Positions 11,819-22,306 of a stretch of DNA of 64,000 nucleotides are shown piece by piece (position 1 is the stretch's first letter; each line of letters starts with the position of its first letter). The notes under the pieces are model-generated. The model was not told where the DNA came from and did no database searches. It worked only from the letters and a program-made list of their open reading frames with translations. Where the stretch lies: contig NC_068563.1 of the NCBI RefSeq assembly GCF_022201045.2, positions 1,116,001 through 1,180,000 of the forward strand. Direction: 5' to 3'. This DNA comes from Citrus sinensis (Eukaryota; Streptophyta; Magnoliopsida; Sapindales; Rutaceae). Position numbers and translations under genes: made by a program.

Positions 11819-14160
11819 CGGATACTGTCCTTCTGTTTTTGTTAATCGCGTTTAATTAATTCATTAATTCAATAAATTCCCTAATTTATCATATGGGGTA
11901 ATTTAACCCCGTATCCTTTACTTTTAATGTTTTTCCAAATAAGGCCATAGTTGTTTTCGTTTGAACCAAATAGGTTGTTGACTCCTACAGGAATAATTAA
12001 AGTACTGTTAATTTATTTTTTGTTCAAAAATAGTAAGAGAGGACATGAATAAAAAAAGAGAGAGACAAAATAAATGATTAATTTTATTTTTATTGTTTAA
12101 TCAGACATAAAATTTATGTTTCTCTTTTTATTTATTTCCATTTCATTCTCTTTTCTTTTTTTCCTCTCCTTTCTTTATTTTTTTTTAAACCAAACATGCA
12201 ATTAGGCATATTTGGTTGCATGATCAATATGGGATTGAATTTTTTTATCCAATTCTTTTTGTTTTTCATAGTTTTTCTTTTTCTTTTGCAATGCTTTTTT
12301 AAAAAGGAAGTAAGAATTATTATATTAGTAATATTTTTCTCCTATTTTGGTTTATTTGTATTTATTTAAAGTTAACAAATAATTTTTCTTCTGTCAAAAG
12401 TGCATATTTGTGTTTAGTAGCAGGCATGATTTATTAGAATTTCTGGGTATATCATATCAAAATATGTTATGTTTTGACTAATGGTAGGTACATATTTAAT
12501 TTACTTGAAATGTGTTAGGAATTTATTTGGCACAAATTGATATAAACTTCTTGCATGAGCAATTGTAAGAGTTGAGGGAGTTCGATGTTATTATCCCCCC
12601 ATCTCAATGATATATCCGCGAAGTGCCAAACAGTGTGGTCCGTGTGGATATATATGATTTTGTCCGCGAAGGACGAACTGCTGAGTCAGTCCTTAATTAG
12701 CGGGCCCTTGAGGATGCGAAAACGACTTCGTATTGATTGGGACAAAATCAAATAAAGTAAAAGTGTTCTTTTTTTTTTTAATTTAATAAAGTAATTTATT
12801 CTTGGAATAGTAATGTCGCGGTGTCGCCCCAGTGCTGTCCAGGAATGAAAGACAGGATCACCGTTCAATCCAATGGGAGCTAATCATGACCGTCGATGCA
12901 GGTCCTACGACATGTATCATAGAACGATTGTACCCTTGATCATCAATCAGACGGGAATCTAAATAATTGTGATTGCCTACAAAGTGATTGAACAGGCTTT
13001 TCAGTCTTTAGGCATTTTAAAGTGACCAATTTTAGCGATGGCAATGGGCGGAGGGGAGAGATCCACATATATTCTGTCTATTCGAATAATAAAAAGAGAT
13101 GTTTGAGACTGCTTGCTTATATTATCAACACAAAAATTGTAACATAATCTAAATTAATTAAAAACATTTCCAACAAACTAAATTAATGTCGTCGACATGA
13201 TAAGATAATTTATGACATTATCCGAGTCTTTATATTATCTCTTATTTTATATTTTTTTTATAAATATTATGATATTTGGTATTTACATCACAATGTAAAC
13301 TTTATGTGTATTCACCATAAATTTTAGAAAATATAAATTTAAAAGGTAACGAAAATGGGAATTTCATTTATTTCTCGTTCGTTCTCTGAATAAAATATTG
13401 TGCATCAAATTGTCATCATTTTTTTCTTAAATAAGGAATTAAATATAAAATTATTTTCATATCCTTTCCAATTGAGAAAATTTTCTCATTTTCCTATTTC
13501 TTTAAAACTTTCAGCCATTTATGGTGACCGGCAAATATCACTAAAAAAAAAAGTAACCTTTAGATAGAATAGAGTCTGAGTCGCATTTAAATGAAATTTT
13601 TTTTTCTAAATTTAATTTTACTTGTTTAACTTAATCAATGAAACTTGTTTTCAAGGCAATTAATGATTTAATCCACGTGCTTTCAATTTTGCAATTTTTT
13701 TTTATTTTGATTGCTTGGCACATTGTTGGTGTTGTTTCCTCACGATACACCATACACGTTTCAAATTATAAGCACTACCGGAACCTAATTGTTTTTTGAC
13801 TCGTGCTGATCATCATGCAAAATTCAACTTTCAACAACCATTATTTGAAAACTCGCATATTGATAGTAGTGCTTCAATTGTTCATGAATGTTTTTGAGTA
13901 ATTTATAATCATGAAATATCCATAATGGGTTAAATTAAATTTACCATGCTTCCATTCAAATGGCAATAAGTGCTCAATTTGAGCATAAAGTAGTCACACG
14001 AGACATAAATACTTCATTTACATATGCATAATCTATAGTATGGTATGAATAATTCATTTACATATGTTTAATTAATAGCATGGTAGTACTTATTGCAATG
14101 TGCAATAAATGTTCTGTGTTGCATTCTTCGTTAGAGGTTGGTGAAACCAGACTTGGAATC
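11819..14160. other. Intergenic region upstream of the subtilase gene
   Basis: AT-rich DNA with T-runs. It contains a GC-richer island (about 12590-12950) with the word tccgcgaag twice and no open frame of note. I looked at ctgctgagtcagtcc (about 12678) as a hammerhead-ribozyme core and it does not fit. No gene seen. Confidence 0.5.
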
Positions 14161-14176
14161 AAAATCGAATTGTAAG

Positions 14177-14295
14177 TTTTTTTTTTTTTTTTTTTACCAC
14201 GAGGTATCCTGGGGAGGGTCCCAACTGTAAAAGACACTTTTAAGCATGTACCACAACCTAGATTAAAAGTTTCCGCTCGAACCGAGAGGCACAAA
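14177..14295 (-). mobile_element. SINE-like fragment with poly(A) tail
   Basis: On the reverse strand, a sequence containing GGTTCGAGC (a pol III box B-like word) runs about 100 bases into a 21-base poly(A) tail (poly(T) at 14177-14197). This is the layout of a 5'-truncated tRNA-derived SINE. I find no box A and no clear target duplication, so the call is tentative. Confidence 0.35.
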
Positions 14296-14309
14296 TTCTC
14301 CCAACAAAG

Positions 14310-15120
14310 CCCGTATCAATCAGTTTAGTTATTATTATTATTATTATTATTTTCTTTTGGTTTTTTTTACCATTTCAAAATTGAACTCGAATTGCACCAA
14401 TCCAATTGATTGAAAAATTCTTAAAACATTTTTAGAGTCTTTAAATTTAATTATGATAATATTAATTTTTTTCCTGACAATTAATTTAAATAAAAGTGTT
14501 TAAAATGTACATATAAAAATATCTCGCGAATAAATTAAAACAAAATCGATTGTACCATGTGATATAACAAAATGTGATGACTGGTCGTGTTTTATATAAA
14601 TATATAAAATCTCATGATTTTGGAATGTTAGACCGAAAAACAAAAAAATGATGGATGATTCAAATCTCCGAATCCCAATAATCGAGGATTGGTTCTACAC
14701 GCGCTCTGGAGGCGGGTGAACAATCGTCTCCCTCGTATGCAAAATTTTACTAAGAGTACGCTGACCGAACAGAACGGTCAGAAAAGAGTTAAACACAGGG
14801 TTCTGCCTTAGGCCAGGTGGATATTCGCAGCAATCACGCTGATCTGACGGCGGAGATCATCCTTGAACATGCTGTTATCATTAACTGGCCCACAGTTCAA
14901 TTAGATTAACGGTGAAGATGATTTTGCCGTGAAGATCGTCCGCGTGGTGAACATGTGATCATTCTGTTTCATCCGGGTTGGGTCCCCGTTTCCAGATGCT
15001 GACATCATCTTGCTTTTCTGAGATGGAAGAAGTGTCTGCTGTTGGAGAGGGTCCCCGACAATTAGTGCACCTCTTTCGGAGATAGCGGTGCGGAAACTTG
15101 GACTCTTGGACGGGGGAAAA
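14310..15120. other. Intergenic region next to the tRNA-Thr gene
   Basis: The first half is AT-rich with an ATT microsatellite (about 14328-14352). From about 14690 to 15120 the composition becomes clearly GC-richer, without stop-free frames of protein character. It could be the exon of a noncoding transcript or old coding debris; I recognise nothing in it. Confidence 0.4.
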
Positions 15121-15160
15121 AGAAAAAAAGTACCAAAAGTTATATCAAGTTACACAAACT

Positions 15161-15233
15161 GCTCTCGTTGAGAGTCGAACTCAAGACCTCCCGCTTACTA
15201 AACGGGTGCTCTAACCAACTGAGCTACGAGAGC
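15161..15233 (-). tRNA. tRNA-Thr (anticodon AGU)
   Basis: The 73-base reverse-strand sequence folds completely as a cloverleaf. The acceptor stem is GCTCTCG/CGAGAGC, the D arm GCTC-AGTTGGTTA-GAGC and the anticodon arm CCCGT-TTAGTAA-GCGGG. The variable loop is AGGTC and the T arm TTGAG-TTCGACT-CTCAA. Loop positions 34-36 read AGT, decoding ACU (with A34 normally modified to inosine). No intron, and no CCA is encoded, as expected for a nuclear gene. Internal promoter boxes A (TAGCTCAGTTGG) and B (AGTTCGACTC) are intact. T-runs on the transcribed strand at 15135-15138 and 15123-15129 would end RNA polymerase III transcription. Confidence 0.97.
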
Positions 15234-15403
15234 TTGCAGTTAATGGTTCATTAAACAAGTAATAGTCTCTTGTCCTTTAATGCGTCATTTTGGGCCAATC
15301 AAGAATTCAAGCTGGCAGGGCTAGCGCAAATTCAGGCCTTTGGGTCACTCACAAAGATAGCACCACCCCGTAAGTTTTTGGCGTTTCATATTTTAGCTCT
15401 AGC

Positions 15404-16273
15404 TAGGGATGGCAATGGGCACCGCCCGCAGCGAGTTTGCCATTACCAAATCCAAACCCGTACAAAATTTAAATTACCAAACCCACCCGCAACCCGCAAC
15501 GGGTTTTAATTTTTTTAAAAAAACCCACCCGCAGCGGGTTTTAACAATTACCAAACCCGCAATGGTATCCGGCGGATTTTTTGCGGGTTTCCGTATTTAA
15601 AATCACAAATATTTAATATATAAATTTATAATAATAACCTCAAATTCCATATAGCATACTCAATTTTATATTTAAACAATGTCAATGAAAAATTAAAATT
15701 TCCACATCAATTCAATACAAATTCTCAAATTTAATTATAAATTACACAAATCTATTTAAAAAACACAAACTAGTATCTAAAAATAATAATTACATTTCAT
15801 ATTATCATTTGAAATAAGATCCAAGAGAAGATATTCATTTCATTCACCACCATAAGCACCCATCCAACACAATGCCTATAATAATAATTAAGATTAATAT
15901 TTTCAAATAATAATTCGAAGGGAAATGCCTTTAGTTTTCTTTAGGTTATGATTTTCGAATAAGATATGGGCCACATACATACATACACAACTTTGAGTCT
16001 TTGTCTATTTAGTAATTTGATTAATGACATTATTTTCTTTATACATTTTTATATTTAAATTAAATTAAAAATATTTGAAAAAAAATATTGCGGGTTTGGT
16101 GGATATCCATGCGGGTATCCACCGGATATAAGGTTAATACCAAACCCACCCGCATCCATGTGCGGGTTTTAATTTATAATACTAAACCCGCCCGCAACGG
16201 GTAAAATTACCCGCAACGGGCGGGTTTTGGCGGGTGGGTTTGGGCGGGTTTGCGGGTACAATTACCATCCCTA
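15404..16273. mobile_element. Non-autonomous hAT-type element with perfect 8-bp target duplication, 870 bp
   Basis: The ends TAGGGATGGCAAT (15404) and ATTACCATCCCTA (to 16273) are inverted repeats with one mismatch. They are bordered by identical 8-bp direct repeats gctctagc at 15396-15403 and 16274-16281. Both subterminal regions are packed with clustered short repeats of the type acccgcaacgggt / cgggtttggcgggt in inverted orientation, while the core is AT-rich and noncoding. This is a textbook Ac/Ds-like deletion derivative or MITE. The right target copy overlaps the target duplication of the adjacent SINE. Confidence 0.88.
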
Positions 16274-16288
16274 GCTCTAGCTAATCTT

Positions 16289-16603
16289 TTTTTTTTTTTT
16301 GTTGAATTACATGAGACTAATGCTCAGATTACAACTCATATTATATGAGATTTACAACTAATATTTATAATCAGACAATTACTAGGTCTAATTTAGATGA
16401 ATTCTTATGTAACACTGTCCAGATTTTACCCTCTCTAATATTCGAGGAGTATCTACTCCACTCACATTTCGAAAGGGAGTAAACTACATTCACTTAATAA
16501 TTAAGGAAGAAAATAAGCCCCTACTTACGTTGCGGGGGCTCGAACCGTTGCACTCACAGTTGTGAGTGCAAGGTTCTGGCCACTGGACTAAGGCCCAGTT
16601 GGT
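16289..16603 (-). mobile_element. tRNA-derived SINE with intact pol III boxes and 17-bp target duplication
   Basis: On the reverse strand the element begins near 16603 with CAACTGGGCC. It has box A TAGTCCAGTGG and box B GGTTCGAGCCC at tRNA-like spacing, continues through a tRNA-unrelated body and ends in poly(A), seen as T-run 16289-16301 on the plus strand. The 17-bp repeat tagctctagctaatctt lies at 16272-16288 and 16604-16620. All hallmarks of a LINE-mobilised SINE are therefore present. Around 16430 it shares atctactccactcacatttcg with the second SINE near 42170, so both belong to one family. Confidence 0.85.
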
Positions 16604-16620
16604 TAGCTCTAGCTAATCTT

Positions 16621-18303
16621 GAATCAGCACAAAGTCTTTTCGCATGAAACCTGATTCTGCCACCAATACATTCTTATCAAGAAAACCAATTTAGAGGCCT
16701 AATCAATAGAAAATACAATAGTAAATGTCTCACCTGGATTATGTGATGCCTGTCATTCATGACCGCGGTGGTTAAAACAGCCCAAAGTTGCTGCGAAGAA
16801 CATGAACCTAGTAATTACATCTGGGTGCTTTGTTTTTCCCTCTTGGTGAATAGAAGAAACTGATTTGGGGTGATTGAAGTGAAATCTATGAAAAAAAGGG
16901 GGGGAAAAAAAAACAATCATTAGAATCACTGCCCTTGAAAATCATTACTAGAAGGGATATCAACGAACTGCAGTACCAAAATTCTTTGAAGAGATTAAAC
17001 ATAATACCAGGAAGAATTTTGGGCACATTTGATGTGCATCATGTTCTCTCATGGGTTGGGTGCCAAACTGCACTCATTGTCTTCAATCCCTTATTTCACT
17101 TCTATCAATTCGATACTATTTTTTTTTTTCTCTTTTTCACTCGACAATTCAATTGTTCTTAATAATTATGTTAATTATTAGGATTTAACAATCATGCTTT
17201 TCTTATTGGCTCTAGGCTGTACCCATGTTTGTAGTCCTTTGGCCGTATTGATAAATTCTTAATTTGCATGTACAATAGCTAGAGAAATGAATCCTTATCC
17301 GTTATAAATTACAGTTCATACTTCATATCATGTCCGATAAGTACATCAGCAAGGTTAACCTATTATGTATATCATAAAAATAAAAATAAATTATTATTAT
17401 GGTGATGAGTCATTTATGGTCATTAGGTATGTCATATATGTTTTAAATCACGTCTTTTTCAATATCTTGATTTTACATTTTCAGAAAGTAAGATTATATC
17501 TTAATGATGCGTCAATTAATTTCATAATACGACTTATGTCATGTGTCATATTCATGATATAATTTGGTCAATTAATTTCATAATACCACTTACGTCATGT
17601 GTCATATTCATGATATAATTTGATACAATCGTGATTGATACAAACTTTTTTGGTTCATGTCAATTTTTTGTCATAGAATTTCCGGTATTCATATTTAAAT
17701 ATATATAAAATTTAAGTTCTCTTAGAATGGGTAACATCGAGTTTGCTTCAGAATTTCTGAATAAATCTATTGGAGTGAACATAACAAGCTAAACTAACTA
17801 AATTAATTTCAGGTTGATTTTTTTTTTTAATTTGTTGTTCAATTTGATTCTGTATCTTTTTGCATAGGCGTATTCTCTCTTGACAAATTCATATCAACCC
17901 AATGTAAAGGATATAACTTAAGGCTTATTCGTGTAGATTCATTAATATTTTAAATGAATTCGCATCTAAACACATGTTAATTAACCTTTCTCTGGACATG
18001 TTACTTAGACTAATCATTACATTTATTGTGGTGCTATAAAACGATTTCGAGGCATCTAAATACATAGAAAAGTCTCAATAATTCATCTTCCTCAGAAGAT
18101 GCTTTGTCCTCCAATTAGCAAACAAGGGGCATAATTATTATTATCACAAATTAGAAGATTAACTTAACTTACATCAGTGCCCTAGAAAAATGCAAAAGAA
18201 GGTAACAAGAAGGAGAAAAAGCACTTTTGATTGGAGTTATTAACCACAAAATGGAAGCAAAAAAAGCACTTTCTAGCAGCTTGTTCTGGTTAATTATAAA
18301 TAA
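16621..18303. other. Intergenic region between the SINE and the ADF gene
   Basis: AT-rich and noncoding. It contains the 56-bp tandem duplication listed next and, at its right end, the 3' UTR of the ADF gene. Short frames at 16935-17162 and 17365-17562 look random. Confidence 0.5.
17511..17622. repeat. Tandem duplication of a 56-bp unit
   Basis: The unit beginning gtcaattaatttcataata occurs at 17511-17566 and again directly at 17567-17622, with only two substitutions. Each copy holds the short palindrome-like stretch tcatgatataat. Confidence 0.9.
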
Positions 18304-19508
18304 TTACTTGGCCCTGTCCATAATCACATCAAATCCCATCTCAGTTGGGTCAGTTGCTTGGACTTCGTAGTGGATGCCATCAAGCACTCTTCTAAGCCCA
18401 TCTTTTGAAGTTGCATAAAGCATTTTTGCTCTGATTCTCGACGCTGTCGGGGCCCTGTTCATTATAAAAATAAAATAAATTAAATTAAATTGACATGATT
18501 TCTTAGCCAACTGATTTGATGCGGAAACTAATTGACGGCTGCGATTTACTTTTTATAATGATTAAAAATTTGGTGGGGTCGATTGATGATTCTTCACTAT
18601 GCTTCTGAATCTGAAATCACCAAACTTGATATTTTACCTATTTCAGGAATTGAGGATGCCCCAGTAGTTTGTAATCTCATCATTTGCGACCATTTTGGCC
18701 TTGTAGCATATGTGAAAGTATTTTCAGAAAAAAATAAAATAAAATGTATTTATATTTATTTTGTAAAACTTGACTGTAAACTTGAAACTGCTTTATACAA
18801 AATCACTCTAAAAAAAGCGTTTGTGCAAAAGTGCTTTTCGGCAAAAGCAAATTCCGCAAAAGGGATGGCAATAAATCCTAGAAAAAGCATTCAATCTTAA
18901 AAAAGGAAAAAGAAAAAGAAGAAGAAAAAAAGGATTGCTACTGCTTCCTTATGCTTTAAGAAACGTTTTGAACTTATCTGAAATTGTTTTTGACAGCAGC
19001 GAAAGCACTTAAAATGATACCCTTTATAACAAGTAGCAAAAAATGTACGTAAAATAACAACTATTCTAAGATCAAAGAGCATCTAATATGATATGTGGTA
19101 CCAAGAGAACAAAAAATGCGAACGAACCATGCAATGAAGAAGATCTTGCTCTTCCGGCAATTATCAACGGTGACAAAGTCGAAATCAAACACGGCGTATC
19201 GGCAATCATCGTCCGGCAAGGACGCCGCGAGGTCTTCGTATCCTTCGCCGGCGCCGCCGACCTTATCGACGGTGACCAGTTTGGATTTCTCATCAATCTT
19301 GAACACTATGTACCTGTGCACTTTCTTCCATTTCATCTCCATGAATGAGTTCTTGCACTCATCGGCCACCCACATTCCCGTTGTTGCCTGAAACAAAAAA
19401 CAACCCGAAAACAGAATCATGAATTTGATCCCAAACTTGAATGGCAAGGTTAGAAGCATTAAAAGGAAACTTAAATCACAAAACTACCATCTTGAAAGCC
19501 ATAGCCAT
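18304..19508 (-). CDS. ADF5: Actin-depolymerizing factor (ADF/cofilin), ADF5 type
   Basis: Exons 19488-19508, 19128-19387 and 18304-18454 join in frame to 143 residues. All introns are GT-AG, and the second splits a Trp codon. The product starts MAMAFKM and continues [20 protein letters not shown]; it contains [20 protein letters not shown], and the long actin-binding helix region with [20 protein letters not shown], and it ends FDVIMDRAK. Length and intron positions (the first directly after the short start exon) fit plant ADFs. The extended N terminus resembles the ADF5/ADF9 subclass, which bundles actin filaments rather than severing them (family knowledge). It acts in the cytoplasm. A possible TATA box lies about 80 bases upstream. 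Family certain; ADF5 rather than ADF9 is my judgement from the N terminus. Confidence 0.94.
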
Positions 19509-19588
19509 TGTTGCTGAAATCTTTTTGTTTCTCAGTTGTTATTATAATTGAAGCTTGGTTTGCAAATGATAGCGTGGCATTTGGTCTC

Positions 19589-19597
19589 ATATAAAGA
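19589..19597 (-). promoter_or_regulatory. Possible TATA box of the ADF gene
   Basis: The reverse strand reads CTTTATATG about 80 bases upstream of the ADF start codon, a suitable distance for a TATA element plus short leader. Confidence 0.35.
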
Positions 19598-19599
19598 TG

Positions 19600-22306
19600 T
19601 GGAGTGTTTAAAGGCCACTGAAGTTTATTAATATTACAAGATTGGCCCTACTAGATCTATGTTGTGCATTACTATTATTATATTATCATTAGGAACAATT
19701 AACTTTTTTTTTAAGGCAAAAAATACAGTATTCTTGTTTATTTGAGTCAAATCTATAATTAAGATAATTACAAAGGGGAAAGAAATGAGTTGGCATTATA
19801 AATGTGCATGTAAATTTTGAATACCTACTTGGTTACATCACTTTACTGCATTAAATTTATTGCTATAATAAGTAATCTTTGTTATAGTATTTGATGCTTT
19901 ATATGTCTCTATCCAACAACATTCCAACTTTGTAATTACAGTAGCACATACATTACATAAACTTTTATCGGTTATGACTACACACATATTCAATACTCAA
20001 TTACTCACATCCTATTTAAGTAATTAAGCAGGAGTTGTTAACTTTCTTTGGTTACACTCTTGCTAATGTTAATTACTCTCTATACACAAGTAGCAATCTT
20101 ATCCCAATTACCCATCCTTTTCCAAATCATTTCCTCATCGATTTTACGATTTTGTCAAATGATGCATGTATTTATTCTACTCATTACAAAATTTATAATA
20201 TAAACTCGTACATTTGAAGGGTCAGTTGACTTTGTTGTAATGAAGAAATAATTAGTTATAAAAAAAAAGGTACTGAGTGTTAATGGTTAGGGATTAAAAA
20301 AGTGATTTATCAACTAATGTGCAGTTACCTACGAGTTCACTATTAATAAACTTATTTTAACACAAAGGTAAAATTTAGAATAGCATGTCCAGGAACATTC
20401 CCTATGCAGAAAATACGATGGTCCCATCTCGGATCACACACTTACATCCCCATCTCTCTATTTTTCTGTTCCTTGAAAGAGTCTTTGCTTGAAAGCAAAG
20501 TAAAAGAAGAAGATAAGCACTTGTATGAGACATCAAAACAGAAGATGGGTTAAAGGCCAAAGAATAATATACATAAAATGTATACAGTTAAAAGCTTTTC
20601 TTGGTATAGATGAGTCAATGCATCTACACCAATCGCATTTACTTGTACAGGTTCTGTGGCCGACTTGGTTAATATCAATTCTTTGTATATAATTTTCAAG
20701 ACTCCATATCCCCATGCTTGAGTTTTCCCACAAGTTTGTCTAAGCATATCTGATAACAATCCCATAAAATATAATTCCACGTGGATTTAGCTAATGTTGG
20801 AGATAAGTGTGTGCGAGAAAGTACAAGCACTAAAATCTAGCCAAATTTGGAAGCACGAGAAGAAATATACGTGTAAAGCGTGACATGTCCCTCAAGTGGG
20901 TGGGTCTCCTTAGCTGAAAACACGACCCATCTCTATGAGGCCGACGTGGAGTTTTTAGAATTCAAGCCTCTAATTCTCACCGGGTGTTTGTGATTGTGGC
21001 CAAGGAATGTGAATAGAATAGATTTGTTTTGGTGGGTTTTGCCAGTTAGTTCTCAACTTCTTGTTAATGGAAGTTACGTATTCGGTGGTGCAGCTTAATC
21101 ATCTTAAAGCAAAATGCGAAAATCATATCTGGGGTTGTTTGATTTGTAGCCTATCATGAGAAACACAATGGTCCAACATTAGTAGCTAGCCTTCTTGGGA
21201 TTTGTTCACGTTGCTACCCGTGCCTGAATCAAATCATCGACCTATTATGGAAAATGCAGAGGTGAAAGAAATTTAGCCTAGCCTACCCTATTACTTAATA
21301 GAGGGCAGATATACAATACAACGCATAAGAGCCAAAACTTAGGGGGCCAAGAAAGAACGGGGGAAAATTTTGAGAATTAAACTGGAAAAGGTGATACCAT
21401 CCAATAGTGGATTGCACTCTCTCTTTGACAAGACCGCAGAACCGGCTTGTGACTAGCACATTTCGCCATACAAACTCTTAATTATTACACATAATTGAGC
21501 TCGTTGATCGATTACCGCATTAGCCCTTTTTTTTGTTTTGTTTGCTTCACTCGTCTCTCATGTGTCAAGCCTGAATTCTTCAGCTTCAGCCAGAAACTAA
21601 CTTATGACAGAGAGAGAGAGCAATGAAAATATGAAATTACTGGTGACAACTGCCCATGATTTTGAGCTAAAAAAATTTGGATTAATTTCAGCTTCCCATC
21701 CTCATAAATTAACTATATTTAAATCACTCCCTTATTTTTAAAAACTTTAAATTATCCTTATAACAAAAAAAAAAAGAGGTGAATTGGCAAACTATTTTTG
21801 CCTTCTTAAAAAGAGGGAATCAACTGAGATGATGATGATGATTATGATGATGATGATGATAATAATAATTTTAAAATAACCAATTCACAAAATGATAAAT
21901 CAAGATTACCAAAATTTTTGTAGCTGCTGGCATTCAGCCGACCCAGTGCTAATGAAATCAATTATCAAATAATCACCTCAGAAACGTAAAGTGAGTCGTG
22001 GAGTTTAGGTCATTAAACCCATCTGTTACTATTTTCTTTAAAAGCGAAGATAAGGCATAACGCCGATATAGTGATGGAATTCAAACCTTCGAGACCTGCA
22101 AATGTACTTTAGAACAGAAAGCAACAATATTTTTCATCAAGGTTCAACTGGAACCTCCCGAGGTTCCTTTTACATCTCTTCTTGTTTTGACCACTCAAGA
22201 GAAACATGAGAGTTTCCTGGATACAAAGCAACTAAGTAGCAGGAAGAGCTGGATTCTGAAGTTAAAGCCTTGGCTTGAAGATTCAGCAGTATCACTAATG
22301 CCAACT
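19600..22306. other. Intergenic region upstream of ADF and downstream of RPN10
   Basis: Mostly AT-rich. A cacgtgg word (G-box core) lies at 20779, too far from any start to assign. A reverse-strand frame at 20550-20780 reads smoothly (76 residues) but matches nothing I know. A (GAT)n/(AAT)n microsatellite lies around 21828-21868. The last ~250 bases should be RPN10 3' UTR. Confidence 0.5.

Noticed and set aside
12660-12725. Hammerhead-ribozyme-like core (ctgctgagtcagtcc ... gcgaaaacg)
   Set aside because: The invariant CUGAUGA core is not matched and the three stems cannot be drawn. Also no flanking repeats of a retrozyme.
20550-20780. Reverse-strand 76-codon frame with smooth composition
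   Set aside because: No domain recognised and no exons around it with splice sites in phase; kept only as a note in the intergenic entry.
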